A stretch of DNA of 64,000 bases from Butyrivibrio sp. (GCA_015056575.1 SVGA01000017.1:1-64000); one strand, 5' to 3'. Counted from the stretch's first letter, positions 1-8,146 are shown. The notes: a model not told the origin generated them from the sequence alone. Numbers and translations are program-made.

Positions 1-30
1 CTAAACAAAAGAAACGTAAGATAAGAAAAA

Positions 31-59
31 TGGTCCTGAGAGCTATGCTCTCAAGACCA
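31..59. terminator. Hairpin at window edge
   Basis: A 13-bp stem with one C-A mismatch and a TAT loop (arms 31-43 and 47-59). It is not followed by a clear T-run on either strand. It lies 16 bp before a proper terminator hairpin, so the pair may end a rightward transcript entering from outside the window. Its role is inferred only. Confidence 0.4.
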
Positions 60-75
60 CTTTGTCTACAGTCTG

Positions 76-103
76 AAAGGACATCCCATCGGATGTCCTT
101 TTT
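76..103. terminator. Rho-independent terminator
   Basis: A perfect 11-bp stem (76-86 with 91-101), tetraloop CATC, A-run before and T-run after, so it could act in both directions. The same 11-bp stem sequence recurs at 15,595-15,620 downstream of the tRNA-Gly insertion site. Confidence 0.75.
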
Positions 104-123
104 GTTGCGTAGAAACCTGGGGT

Positions 124-143
124 GGTCCCTGGGGACTTAAGTC
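124..143. repeat. GGTCCC/GGGGACTTAAGTC intergenic element, copy 1
   Basis: GC-rich short element just downstream of the stop codon of the leftward GNAT-methyltransferase gene. It shares GGTCCC and ACTTAAGTC words with 2,812-2,832; looser CCCC/GGGG relatives lie at 15,651-15,669 and 17,314-17,342. All four sit beside stop codons of leftward genes. Confidence 0.45.
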
Positions 144-149
144 AGCGGC

Positions 150-1439
150 TCATTTTTTCCTGCAGATATACAGCAGGTGGTTTGTGTTACCAAGAAGCTC
201 CCTTTTCTCGGAAAACGCCAGGTACCAGGCGGCAAGCTTTTCGAAATCCTCATCGGTCACAGCAAAATCCGCCCTTCTTTCTATAGGCTCAATAAGGCCG
301 TCCACACCTGTGGTGGTAATCCACGATACTTCTTTTCCCAAAAACAGATCCTCGAACCCGGTAACATCGTATCCCGTAAAGAGCTGCTCCTTGAAATGCC
401 TTACCCTATAATCCTGCGTGAAGTTCTCTTCCTGACCATCTCCCCAGTTGCCGGTAAAATAGTTCGAATACATGATGGCAAATACGGATATGAATGCAAA
501 CAGGATAACGCCATCCTTCCTGGTGACACGTATTGCCTCATCGATGGCTTTGTTCACTTCCTCTTTTTCATAAAGGTGGTAAAGAGGCCCGAACACCAGC
601 GTCACATCAAAGGTGTTGTCCGGAAGGTCATCCAGCTTTGTGGCATCTCCCTGAAGGGATCTTAAGTTATCAAGGCCGGCACTGTGCTCCCGCAGCACGG
701 CAAGGTTACTTTCCACCAGTTCCACTGCAGTGACGTCAAAGCCTTCCTTTGCCAGGGCGATGGAGTATCTGCCTGTTCCGGCACCAATCTCCAGCACCTT
801 CGATCCCTCTTTTGCGAATTTATGGATATAGTGCATGGTGGTAGCGTACTCAAGCCTCCCGTGGACGCTCCTTTCAAGGCGAATATCCTCGTCGTACTGA
901 GCGTAAAACTGACCCACTATCTCCTGCCTTGTAGCACCATCCTTGATGGCATTTATCCTGGTAAAGTATTCCTTATCGTTTTCATGGTGGATATATGCTC
1001 CGTTTTTGAGCTGTACCCGCAGGCTCGCGGGGTTGTCCTTGTTCACGGAAAGATAAGCCTCATGGATCCCCATCTGCCTCGCCTTTCCCAGTGTCAGCTC
1101 CAGGCCTTTTGTGGCATAACCCTTTCCACGGTACTGTTTCGAGATACAGTAGCCGATGTGGCCGGGGCCTTCTCTCAGAAAATCGTTCAGATAATGGCGA
1201 AGATTGAATACTCCCACATAGGTGTCATCGTCCGAAAGCACATAGGTTGTGTCTGCAACGAAGCCCTCCGGCAGCTCTTTTCCCAATGACCAGTTGCGCT
1301 TCTTCTCGATCCACTTGAGGAACCTGTCGTAGTCGTAGCCATACACGCTGTTCACGTAACCGTTCTCGTTTTCGGGAAAAGACATATAGAGCTCGTAAGT
1401 CTTTTTGTAGTCCGAATCCTGTACTCTGATCAGTTCCAT
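150..1439 (-). CDS. GNAT acetyltransferase fused to SAM-dependent methyltransferase
   Basis: A 429-residue two-domain protein. Residues about 2-165 form a GNAT N-acetyltransferase: a YRGKGYA acetyl-CoA loop near residue 105 follows the strand typical of motif A. Residues about 175-429 form a class I methyltransferase, with a LEIGAGTGRYS SAM-binding loop near residue 215 and FGPLYHL at the post-motif-II position. Both substrates are unknown. Fusions like this can modify small molecules or proteins, and antibiotic modification is possible but not shown. The start is well supported by GGAGGAG 6 nt upstream. The gene has its own sigma-A-like promoter followed by a terminator hairpin inside the leader, so expression is probably attenuated. 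No partner gene is evident; the next gene upstream is a GGDEF protein. Confidence 0.85.
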   Translation of the reverse strand: MELIRVQDSDYKKTYELYMSFPENENGYVNSVYGYDYDRFLKWIEKKRNWSLGKELPEGFVADTTYVLSDDDTYVGVFNLRHYLNDFLREGPGHIGYCISKQYRGKGYATKGLELTLGKARQMGIHEAYLSVNKDNPASLRVQLKNGAYIHHENDKEYFTRINAIKDGATRQEIVGQFYAQYDEDIRLERSVHGRLEYATTMHYIHKFAKEGSKVLEIGAGTGRYSIALAKEGFDVTAVELVESNLAVLREHSAGLDNLRSLQGDATKLDDLPDNTFDVTLVFGPLYHLYEKEEVNKAIDEAIRVTRKDGVILFAFISVFAIMYSNYFTGNWGDGQEENFTQDYRVRHFKEQLFTGYDVTGFEDLFLGKEVSWITTTGVDGLIEPIERRADFAVTDEDFEKLAAWYLAFSEKRELLGNTNHLLYICRKK

Positions 1440-1470
1440 AATATTCTCCTCCTGCCGTTTTTTATATAAA

Positions 1471-1504
1471 AAACCTCATCAAACTTCCTGTAGTCTGATG
1501 AGGC
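1471..1504 (-). terminator. Leader terminator (attenuator) of the GNAT-methyltransferase gene
   Basis: On the minus strand an 8-bp stem CCTCATCA/TGATGAGG with a 14-nt loop is followed by TTTTTTAT. It lies between the promoter at 1,549-1,577 and the start codon at 1,439, so read-through or antitermination is needed for expression from that promoter. It could also stop read-through from the GGDEF gene upstream. Confidence 0.65.
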
Positions 1505-1548
1505 TTATATACGCCGCACCTGATTCTGTCTGAAAATATTTAGGCATC

Positions 1549-1577
1549 AGTATAATTGACAGAATCTTGTGTGTCAA
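1549..1577 (-). promoter_or_regulatory. Sigma-A-type promoter, GNAT-methyltransferase gene
   Basis: Minus strand TTGACA (1,572-1,577), 17-bp spacer, TATACT (1,549-1,554). A perfect 9-bp inverted repeat (GATTCTGTC arms, 1,522-1,530 and 1,558-1,566) places one arm in the spacer and one about 15 nt after the predicted start of transcription, as an operator might. The repeat's function is inferred. Confidence 0.7.
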
Positions 1578-1605
1578 TATTAAAATTTACATTCAATTGC
1601 CAGCC

Positions 1606-2709
1606 CTACTCGCTGATCACTCTGTTCCTTCCGGATTCTTTGGCAATGTACAGCCGCTCGTCGGCTCTTTGGATGAACTTATCCAGATTCAGGCTTTCTT
1701 CATAATCAGCAGATCCTATGGATGCTGTCACCTTAATGAGCTGTCCCTCTGACGAGATCTCGAGGCTTTGGATGTCTTCCCTCAGATTGTTCAGAAGTTC
1801 CGCAAACTCCTCATAGGAATAGGTTTCAGGTGAGATCAAAAGAAATTCCTCCCCACCCCATCTTCCGTATAAAAGCCCCTTTTCCCGATAACGCCTGAAG
1901 CAGGACGTAACCGCAACCAGGACCTCATCCCCGGCCTGATGTCCGTAGGTATCGTTGACTTTTTTAAAAAAATCGATATCCAGAATGGCTACTGCGAGCC
2001 TTTCTCCGGTAGTTTCTTTCTGCCTCTGAATCTCAGCCTCAAGAATGCTCTGCGTCTTTTTCCTGTTAAATATCCCCGTAAGCCCGTCATGGTCGGCCAC
2101 ATACTGCAGCTCCTGGTTTTTCGCACTCATTCGCTGATTATAGATTGAGGTATAGATCATAATGGAGATAAAGCCCAGAGCAGCATTGATGTAATACAGG
2201 GTGGAAGCCAGCTTATCACCAACCTGATATTCAGTCGGCAGAAGATCGTGTCTGCCCAATAATACCAGCGTCTCAAAGCCGACTACAATACAAACAGCGT
2301 ATATTCCAATGGCAACTTTCGGCCTTTTACTTAAGTTTGGAATAAAGAACGGAAGAAAGATACTGGAAAAAGTTCCGAAGAGCCACAGCTGATATCCGCA
2401 TCTAAGGCCCATGAAAATGCAGGCAAATATCACATGCCAGAAGATCTCCCCCTCCATCAGCCAGACTGTCACCAATTGATATCCCTTGGAAATCAGCAGA
2501 GCGCTGAGTACATAGATCAGGATACTTGCGATATTGATAAAGACCATTGGGGTGCAGCCGGTCCAGATATAGAACAATTCCATAAAAGAATGCGTCACAA
2601 AAAGAGACACCGCTACCACCATGTACTGTCTGCTATCCAGGTAGTCACCGTCGTATGTCTCCTGATATGTTCTGTCTCTTAAGTTTTCCTTATCCTTTTT
2701 TCTCCTCAT
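1606..2709 (-). CDS. Membrane-bound GGDEF diguanylate cyclase
   Basis: A 367-residue protein with a hydrophobic N-terminal half (about five to six membrane segments between residues 30 and 185) and a C-terminal GGDEF domain. The active-site motif is RWGGEEF, with the upstream metal-binding DIDFFKKVND, so synthesis of cyclic di-GMP is expected. The five-residue-upstream RxxD inhibitory site is absent, which argues against product inhibition. A longer reading frame starts at 2,784, but that ATG is inside the terminator hairpin of the antiporter gene. The ATG at 2,709 is preferred because a TTGAAT-17-TACAAT promoter ends exactly 6 nt before it. No Shine-Dalgarno sequence precedes it, so the mRNA may be leaderless. 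The signal sensed is unknown. Confidence 0.82.
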   Translation of the reverse strand: MRRKKDKENLRDRTYQETYDGDYLDSRQYMVVAVSLFVTHSFMELFYIWTGCTPMVFINIASILIYVLSALLISKGYQLVTVWLMEGEIFWHVIFACIFMGLRCGYQLWLFGTFSSIFLPFFIPNLSKRPKVAIGIYAVCIVVGFETLVLLGRHDLLPTEYQVGDKLASTLYYINAALGFISIMIYTSIYNQRMSAKNQELQYVADHDGLTGIFNRKKTQSILEAEIQRQKETTGERLAVAILDIDFFKKVNDTYGHQAGDEVLVAVTSCFRRYREKGLLYGRWGGEEFLLISPETYSYEEFAELLNNLREDIQSLEISSEGQLIKVTASIGSADYEESLNLDKFIQRADERLYIAKESGRNRVISE

Positions 2710-2715
2710 GGCATA

Positions 2716-2744
2716 ATTGTAATTCCGTTTTATTTTTAATTCAA
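2716..2744 (-). promoter_or_regulatory. Promoter of GGDEF gene, leaderless geometry
   Basis: Minus strand TTGAAT (2,739-2,744), 17-bp spacer, TACAAT (2,716-2,721). Six bases separate the -10 hexamer from the ATG at 2,709, so transcription would start at or next to the start codon. Confidence 0.5.
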
Positions 2745-2762
2745 ATAAAGAAACAATTAATA

Positions 2763-2791
2763 AAGCCAATGAGCCGGAGCTCATTGGCTAA
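2763..2791 (-). terminator. Terminator of the antiporter gene
   Basis: A perfect inverted repeat with arms AGCCAATGAGC and GCTCATTGGCT around a short loop, followed on the minus strand by a T-rich tract. It lies 48 nt past the antiporter stop codon. Confidence 0.7.
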
Positions 2792-2811
2792 AATAATCAC
2801 TTTCTGAAAAT

Positions 2812-2832
2812 GGTCCCTTGACTTAAGTCCCC
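2812..2832. repeat. GGTCCC/ACTTAAGTCCCC intergenic element, copy 2
   Basis: Shares GGTCCC and ACTTAAGTC with the copy at 124-143 and again lies within 7 nt of the stop codon of a leftward gene. Function unknown. Confidence 0.45.
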
Positions 2833-2838
2833 GAGGGC

Positions 2839-4359
2839 TCATTTTTGTATCTTCTTCATTGCAAACAATGTTCCAAGCATAAGCACTATACCTATCGGCA
2901 GGCAAAGCAGCCAGTTCCTGAAGAAGCCTGAGATGATATATGCCACAAAAGAAACAGCGGCTGCCGTCATAGCGTATGGAAGCTGAGTAGATACGTGCTT
3001 GATGTGGTCGCACTGGGCGCCGGCACTGGCCATGATGGTGGTATCAGAGATGGGTGAGCAGTGGTCACCGCAAACAGCACCTGCCATACATGCGGAGATG
3101 GCTATTATCATCAGTTCATTGTTCATATTTGAGCCAAACACATTAACAACGATAGGTATCAGGATACCGAAGGTTCCCCAGGAAGTTCCTGTGGCAAAAG
3201 CAAGGAAAGTGGCAATTATGAATACCACTGCGGGGATAAGGCTCATGATGGCGCCGTTATCCGCAAAGCTCTCAAATATTCCCGCAACATAGTTGGCTGC
3301 GCCAAGAGAGTCTGTCATGGACTTAAGAGTCCAGGCAAATGTAAGCACCAGAATAGCGGGAACCATGCTCTTAAAGCCCTCAGGAATTGAATTCATGCAC
3401 TCCTTGAAGCTCAGAACACCTGTCAGCAGGAAAAAGACAATTGTAAGAATCAACGCTGCAACAGAGCCGTATACAAGACCTACGGAAGCATCAGATCCCG
3501 AAAAGGCATCAACGAAATTGGTTTCCTCAAAGAAGCCGCCGGTATAGATCATTCCGATAACGCAGCAGATGATAAGTGTAGCTATAGGGAATATAAGATG
3601 CATAACCTTTCCCTTTGAGGAAACAGGCGGAGTGGGCTGATCACTGGCACCAAGAAGTCCCTCACCGTCTCCGAAAGGAGTCACTATTTCTTTTACCTTT
3701 ATATGCTCTTCTGCCTGCTTCATCGGACCGTAGTCGAAATTCATAACAGTTAAGGCAAACATCATAACGATTGTCAAAAGCGCATAGAAATTATAGGGAA
3801 TGGCGCGGACAAAAAGCGTCAGGCCGTTAACCCCGTCCACAAAGCCCGTAACAGCTGCTGCCCAGGACGAGATAGGGGCGATGATACAGATAGGAGCTGC
3901 AGTTGCATCGATAAGGTATGCCAGCTTCTCCCTGGATATCTTGTGCTTATCCGTAACGGGACGCATAACCGAGCCCACTGTAAGGCAGTTAAAATAGTCA
4001 TCAATGAAGATCAGTATTCCAAGAACAATGGTAGCCACCTGAGCTCCGGCCTTGGTTTTAACATGGGAAACAGCCCATTTTCCGAAGGCAGCGGACCCAC
4101 CGGCCCTGTTCATAAGCATGACCATGGTTCCAAGAACCACCAGGAAGATCAGGATTCCCACATTCCAGGGATCCGAGAGCTGACCTATCATACCCTCAAC
4201 GAATACATGATTGATCATCCCCGTGAAGCTGAAGCTTGAGTACAGCAGTCCTCCCACTACAATTCCGATAAACAGGGATGAATAAACCTCTTTGGTGATA
4301 AGTGCCAGGGCAATGGCGATAATTGCCGGAAGCAGTGACCAGAAAGTGTCGATAAACAT
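2839..4359 (-). CDS. NhaC-family Na+/H+ antiporter
   Basis: A 506-residue polytopic membrane protein with about 11-12 hydrophobic segments, the usual size for the family. Conserved features are the IDDYFNCLTVGSVMRP segment near residue 125, the DATAAPICIIAPISSWA stretch near residue 155, and CGDHCSPISDTT near residue 420, all typical of NhaC-type transporters. It is expected to exchange sodium for protons, but some relatives move organic solutes, so the substrate is not certain. The start at 4,359 is chosen because AGGAG lies 6 nt upstream; an in-frame ATG at 4,428 has no ribosome binding site. It is followed by its own terminator and appears monocistronic. tRNA-Gly diverges from it upstream. 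Confidence 0.85.
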   Translation of the reverse strand: MFIDTFWSLLPAIIAIALALITKEVYSSLFIGIVVGGLLYSSFSFTGMINHVFVEGMIGQLSDPWNVGILIFLVVLGTMVMLMNRAGGSAAFGKWAVSHVKTKAGAQVATIVLGILIFIDDYFNCLTVGSVMRPVTDKHKISREKLAYLIDATAAPICIIAPISSWAAAVTGFVDGVNGLTLFVRAIPYNFYALLTIVMMFALTVMNFDYGPMKQAEEHIKVKEIVTPFGDGEGLLGASDQPTPPVSSKGKVMHLIFPIATLIICCVIGMIYTGGFFEETNFVDAFSGSDASVGLVYGSVAALILTIVFFLLTGVLSFKECMNSIPEGFKSMVPAILVLTFAWTLKSMTDSLGAANYVAGIFESFADNGAIMSLIPAVVFIIATFLAFATGTSWGTFGILIPIVVNVFGSNMNNELMIIAISACMAGAVCGDHCSPISDTTIMASAGAQCDHIKHVSTQLPYAMTAAAVSFVAYIISGFFRNWLLCLPIGIVLMLGTLFAMKKIQK

Positions 4360-4475
4360 AGAATTCTCCTCCGCATTAACGTGATAAAGTATTTCTTTAT
4401 TATTTTGCGGAAAAGCGCCTGTTGTCAATACTTACCGTTTATTTTTCAGTGTTTTATTTTTTTGCCAAAAACCTG

Positions 4476-4504
4476 TTGACAACTAAAACAAAATACTATA
4501 TTAT
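4476..4504 (+). promoter_or_regulatory. Promoter of tRNA-Gly
   Basis: TTGACA (4,476-4,481), 17-bp spacer, TATTAT (4,499-4,504); the tRNA begins 36 nt after the -10 hexamer. Confidence 0.8.
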
Positions 4505-4539
4505 TTATTTTGCTGTCGCGCAAGCGACTTTACATATAT

Positions 4540-4612
4540 GCGATAGTGGCGTAGTTGGTAACGCGCGACCTTGCCAAGGTCGAGACCGCGGGTTCGAGCC
4601 CCGTCTATCGCT
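4540..4612 (+). tRNA. tRNA-Gly (anticodon GCC)
   Basis: A 73-nt cloverleaf with a perfect 7-bp acceptor stem (GCGATAG/CTATCGC), a D-arm with AGTTGGTA, anticodon stem CGACC/GGTCG around loop TTGCCAA, and T-loop TTCGAGC. CCA is not encoded. Its 3' end is the integration site of the mobile element: the last 20 nt of the tRNA plus two bases are repeated at 15,570-15,591. Confidence 0.97.
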
Positions 4613-4614
4613 CT
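4593..4614 (+). repeat. attL, 22-bp direct repeat in tRNA-Gly
   Basis: From TTCGAG in the T-loop to CGCTCT just past the discriminator base. Identical to 15,570-15,591. The insertion keeps the tRNA intact. Confidence 0.92.
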
Positions 4615-4616
4615 TT

Positions 4617-4643
4617 GAAACCCCAGATGTTTTCTGGGGTTTC
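4617..4643 (+). terminator. Terminator after tRNA-Gly, supplied by the element
   Basis: A perfect 11-bp stem GAAACCCCAGA/TCTGGGGTTTC with a 5-nt loop and a T-rich stretch after it. It lies inside the element and probably replaces the original tRNA terminator, which is now beyond attR. Confidence 0.65.
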
Positions 4644-4663
4644 AGTTGTTTTAGGCAAAAAAT

Positions 4664-4693
4664 AAGTGGTCTTTAAGTGGTCTTTTTGGTCTT
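4664..4693 (+). repeat. Left arm-type repeat cluster (AAGTGGTCTT)
   Basis: Two exact copies at 4,664-4,673 and 4,675-4,684 (11-bp period) and a degenerate third, TTTTGGTCTT, at 4,684-4,693 that runs into the integrase stop codon. The same decamer occurs near the right end in the same orientation. The likely role is binding of the integrase N-terminal domain. Confidence 0.7.
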
Positions 4694-5959
4694 TCAAGCG
4701 AAGCATTCCCTGATTTTCTCAGCCTGTGTGTCACTCTGAACCGCTCTGATATAGTGCAGAGTAGTGTTCTTATCAACATGTCCTGCTGCATACATCACCG
4801 TCTGAATATCTCCACCGGTTGCCCTTGCAAGGGCTGTAACGCTCCAGAACCTGATCTTGTGACTTGAAAGATAGGGAATACCTACTGCTTCCGTTACCTT
4901 TTTCAGGTGCTTATTAAATTTGTTTCCGTCAAGTGGACTTCCTGCTGCGTTGCAACAGATGTGATCTGATACAACCTGCTGTTCCCTTAACGCTTTCAGT
5001 GCTTTTTCAGCCCTTTCAGATAAAGGAAGTACTCTTGCTCCATGTTCTCCGCCTTTGGTGTGATTAACTTCAATGAAATGATTCTTTCCATCATCACCCT
5101 TTCGGAGAACTATCTCTCTTGAGATGGAAATCGTATGTTTCCTGAAATCTACATCCGACCATCTGAGAGCTCTAAGCTCACCGATTCTCACACAGAGGCA
5201 GAACATAAGCTCAATACCGTATTCATAACCCGTCTTTTCTGCAAGTCCATCAAGATAGGCAAGTATCTTGTCTCTGTCATCATCCGTATATCTGATGTTT
5301 TCATTGTCCACAGCCTTGAATTTTAAGTCCTTGCAGCTGATATTTCTGCTCAGATTGCTTGTAACAATGTCATTATCAACAGCTATATCGAAGACTACAT
5401 TGAAGATACTCTTGATATTGACGAAGTTCTTTCTGCTCATGACGCGACCAGCGGTTAGATCCTTGAAGAACTGCTTAAGGTCTGATGCCTTGATCTCTGA
5501 TATCGACATATCTGCAAGCGGAGCATCTTCATAATACTTGTTCCAGATCTGGCGGTATCTCGATACTGTAAGAGAAGATGTGTCAGCATCATGTTCCTTG
5601 TTGTTCATTACCTCTTCGAACAGTGACCTTACTGTATATCTGTCATCTCCAAACAGATATATATACATCCTCTCATAGGCTTCCTGCTCACTCTTGGCAG
5701 TAATCTTACTTCTGTCATCGTTCCTGAGCGCCTTGGGAATCCTTATCTTGTAACTTTTGTTGGTCTTGTCATAGACGACGATCTTACTTCCTTCCCTTGT
5801 ATAAGGTAGAAAAGCCTCCTTTACTCTTAAAACACGTTTCCGTGCCAAATACTGCATCTTCATATTTGCAATCTCGGCACTCTCCTCTAGGAAAAGTGTA
5901 GCACCGCCGTAATCTGACTGTAAAGCAAATAGCGATCTGTTTCTGTTGTCTTTCCCCAT
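4694..5959 (-). CDS. Tyrosine recombinase (integrase)
   Basis: A 421-residue phage-type integrase that would insert and excise the element at tRNA-Gly. The order is: N-terminal arm-binding region (about 1-75), SAM-like core-binding domain (about 85-190), catalytic domain (about 225-415). Catalytic residues visible are Arg in GELRALRW, His and Arg in SSHKIRFW, His in AAGHVDKNTT and the nucleophile Tyr in LHYIRAV. The start at 5,959 has GAGGAGAAT directly upstream; the frame stays open to 6,001 without a ribosome binding site. A stem-loop with a T-run immediately before the start may limit expression. The gene is at the left edge, reads towards attL and ends against the left arm-type repeats. 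Confidence 0.93.
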   Translation of the reverse strand: MGKDNRNRSLFALQSDYGGATLFLEESAEIANMKMQYLARKRVLRVKEAFLPYTREGSKIVVYDKTNKSYKIRIPKALRNDDRSKITAKSEQEAYERMYIYLFGDDRYTVRSLFEEVMNNKEHDADTSSLTVSRYRQIWNKYYEDAPLADMSISEIKASDLKQFFKDLTAGRVMSRKNFVNIKSIFNVVFDIAVDNDIVTSNLSRNISCKDLKFKAVDNENIRYTDDDRDKILAYLDGLAEKTGYEYGIELMFCLCVRIGELRALRWSDVDFRKHTISISREIVLRKGDDGKNHFIEVNHTKGGEHGARVLPLSERAEKALKALREQQVVSDHICCNAAGSPLDGNKFNKHLKKVTEAVGIPYLSSHKIRFWSVTALARATGGDIQTVMYAAGHVDKNTTLHYIRAVQSDTQAEKIRECFA

Positions 5960-5967
5960 ATTCTCCT

Positions 5968-6019
5968 CATAAAAAGAGCCGGCAGCGAAGTGTAAACGCA
6001 CCTCGTAAACCGACTCTAA
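5968..6019 (-). terminator. Stem-loop terminator ahead of the integrase
   Basis: Minus strand stem AGAGTCGG/CCGGCTCT (one G-U pair) with an inner GAGGTG/CACTTC stem, then TTTTTAT. It lies between the VapE gene and the integrase start, ending only about 10 nt before the ribosome binding site, so it can act as an attenuator of int. Confidence 0.6.
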
Positions 6020-6095
6020 AACTTTATTCTTATATCCTTTCTGTGATTTTTTTTTTATTTCTTCCGTTTACCGTTTATCCGTTTATAGATAAAGA

Positions 6096-7547
6096 TCAGG
6101 TAAAAGGTATTTCCATCTGTTCAGGAACAGGGACAAATCCGTCCGGATCCTCGACCACTGGCGGAGTACCTTCCCTTCTCCATGCCCTCTGTTTGCCATA
6201 CTCAAAGAAGTTGTGAGATGAGACATATTCCCATCCGGGCATGTTGTTCATGATTTCAGCGATTATCTTCGATTCACCCATCTTTGGTCTGTCAAAGAGC
6301 TTGCTGTGACCAAGTGCTTCGTAATAGAGCATGTTGCCACAGACATAGTTCTCTTTGGTAGCATCAAGAAAGTCTCTTATTGATGTTTCCATGGGATCCT
6401 CAGGTACAAAGTCTTTCTGAAACTCCTCCAGCTCATTCTCCATTTCTTCTGAAAGCGTCAAAGAGAAATCACCGCTTCTGTAGACAACCATCATTTCAGC
6501 CCACATCTGCTCGATATACTTTCTTGACGACTCCTCATCTTTGAGGATGTGAACCTCCGCCAGATAAGCATTGCACTCAACAGGGATAAATCGTCTGTTG
6601 CCTGATTTGTCAGGTGGTAGGAACTGCTTTTTATTTGAAGTTCCTGCAAACACACACTTTCTCGGATGTTCGGAAGAAAACTTATCATAGCGGATTCTGT
6701 AAACATCAACCTGTCTTGTAATGAAAGCCTTTATTTCCTCTTCATTAGCAGCTCTTATGGCAGCTATCATCTCAGCCATTTCTACGATCAAATGTCCCTG
6801 AAGCTTTTCAAAGACATCCTCACCATCCAGCTTTTTTACATCATCGGTAAAATATCTGTCCCTGACTGCCAGGAATCTTAGGAAAGTTGACTTTCCGGCA
6901 CCCTGACCGCCAACAAGGCAGAGCATATAGTCAAACTTGTGACCTGGATCATAGACTCTTGATATTATTCCAAGCATGAACAGCTTCAATGCCTGATAGT
7001 TTAGCTCTGTTAATGACGCTCCAAGGAAATGGTGCAGTGCATATCTGACCCTTTCTTTGCCATCCCAGACCAGTGACTCCCAGTATTCTTTGACAGGGTG
7101 GTAGGGATTATCAAATGACACAGTCTTTATTGCCCTTTCTATCATCCTGTCAACCTTAAGCCCGTAATAGGTCTCAAGGTAGGTGATAAGATTAGCCTCA
7201 TCCACATCAGTCAGTGGCTCGGAAGTTCTTCTCCATGGCATGGGCTTTATGATATCTATTCTTTCATTTAGCTCATTGTATCTGATGGCATCCTTTAGAA
7301 CAGGATCCTCTCTAAGTGCTATCTTACAGTTGATATTGGACTGCTTAAGATTTCCCTTCATATCTGTTTCAAGCATTCCTCTTACAAGCTCACGCTGTCT
7401 TGTGACTTCATCCGTGGCTTCAGTGGACTCATTTTCTTTGTTTGCTGCGTACTGCTTGGCAAGTTCGTTCATGAATCCTGATTCTATAAGGACCTGCGCC
7501 ATCTTTGACAGTTCATCATTATTCAAAGTTTTTAATTCGTTCCCCAA
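6096..7547 (-). CDS. VapE-family helicase/ATPase (replication protein)
   Basis: A 483-residue protein of the virulence-associated E / P4-type helicase group. The C-terminal ATPase region carries Walker A GGQGAGKST near residue 215, followed by a conserved KKLDGEDVFEKLQG segment and Walker B-like LIVEMAEM, and GTSNKKQFLPPD as the sensor. With the primase just upstream it forms a two-gene replication module, as in many satellite phages and mobilizable elements; this could support replication after excision. The annotated start is a TTG at 7,547 with AGGAG 11 nt upstream; an ATG at 7,502 lacks a binding site. It overlaps the end of the primase gene by 29 nt, so translation is likely coupled. Confidence 0.88.
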   Translation of the reverse strand: MGNELKTLNNDELSKMAQVLIESGFMNELAKQYAANKENESTEATDEVTRQRELVRGMLETDMKGNLKQSNINCKIALREDPVLKDAIRYNELNERIDIIKPMPWRRTSEPLTDVDEANLITYLETYYGLKVDRMIERAIKTVSFDNPYHPVKEYWESLVWDGKERVRYALHHFLGASLTELNYQALKLFMLGIISRVYDPGHKFDYMLCLVGGQGAGKSTFLRFLAVRDRYFTDDVKKLDGEDVFEKLQGHLIVEMAEMIAAIRAANEEEIKAFITRQVDVYRIRYDKFSSEHPRKCVFAGTSNKKQFLPPDKSGNRRFIPVECNAYLAEVHILKDEESSRKYIEQMWAEMMVVYRSGDFSLTLSEEMENELEEFQKDFVPEDPMETSIRDFLDATKENYVCGNMLYYEALGHSKLFDRPKMGESKIIAEIMNNMPGWEYVSSHNFFEYGKQRAWRREGTPPVVEDPDGFVPVPEQMEIPFT

Positions 7548-8133
7548 TACTCTTTATCTCCTCTCCATAAATCTCCAACACCTCGATCTGCTTGCTTCTT
7601 TCTCCAAAGCAAAGGTCATCAAGAAGCTCATTTATAAGATCAAGTTTGTTTAATGCCTCCACGAAAAAGGGATGCCAGTCGGCATCCCCCATATCTTTTG
7701 GTTCATATTCCTTTTTCCAATCCCATAAAAGCCTGTGATACTTTGACAGGGTATTGATTGCATCCCGTCTCAGAATATCGAAAGCTTTGACTACCTCTCG
7801 ACTGAATTCCAGTTTCTTTTCCTGACGGATCTGCTCTGGTGTTTTTGCTAAAGATTTGCTATCATATCCAAACTGTATTCCTAAGAAGAAATCTTCATTC
7901 AGCTTCTTTGCTGACTCTATAGCGGACAGTCCGTAATAGTTGGATACAAAATCAATAGCATCACCATCAGCCCCGCATCCGAAACAGTGATATCTGGTAT
8001 CGACTTTCATGCTGGGATTTTTGTCATTATGGAAAGGACAGCAGCACATTCCTTTGCTGCCTACCTTTATTCCATAGTGGGTAATTACATCCAAAGCAGT
8101 TACTTTTTCCTTTATCTCATTGAATACACTCAT
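7519..8133 (-). CDS. CHC2 zinc-finger primase-like protein
   Basis: A 204-residue protein. Residues about 5-90 match the DnaG-type zinc-binding domain: CCPFHNDKNPSMKV supplies the first Cys and His ligands, and YHCFGCGADGDAIDFV the last two Cys. The remainder lacks a recognisable TOPRIM core, so it is much shorter than DnaG and may only recognise template or assist the VapE-like helicase. The start at 8,133 has GGGAGG 7 nt upstream; an upstream ATG at 8,226 lies within the relaxase gene and has no binding site. The gene starts 13 bp past the relaxase stop and overlaps the VapE gene. Confidence 0.85.
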   Translation of the reverse strand: MSVFNEIKEKVTALDVITHYGIKVGSKGMCCCPFHNDKNPSMKVDTRYHCFGCGADGDAIDFVSNYYGLSAIESAKKLNEDFFLGIQFGYDSKSLAKTPEQIRQEKKLEFSREVVKAFDILRRDAINTLSKYHRLLWDWKKEYEPKDMGDADWHPFFVEALNKLDLINELLDDLCFGERSKQIEVLEIYGEEIKSIGERIKNFE

Positions 8134-8146
8134 CCTGATACCTCCC

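Noticed and set aside
177..1289. Long frames opposite the GNAT-methyltransferase gene
   Set aside because: They mirror the real gene on the other strand and have no ribosome binding sites or recognisable domains.
1479..1547. A 22-codon upstream frame on the minus strand ending inside the attenuator of the GNAT-methyltransferase gene
   Set aside because: Its ATG touches the -10 hexamer, so it would lie before the predicted transcription start, and it has no ribosome binding site. It would need another promoter to be translated.
1440..1605. T-box or other known riboswitch in the GNAT-methyltransferase leader
   Set aside because: The leader is only about 100 nt and lacks the conserved T-box sequence; only a simple terminator hairpin is present.
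2710..2784. N-terminal extension of the GGDEF protein to the ATG at 2,784
   Set aside because: The ATG lies inside the antiporter terminator hairpin and has no ribosome binding site; the extension is AT-rich with poor coding character.
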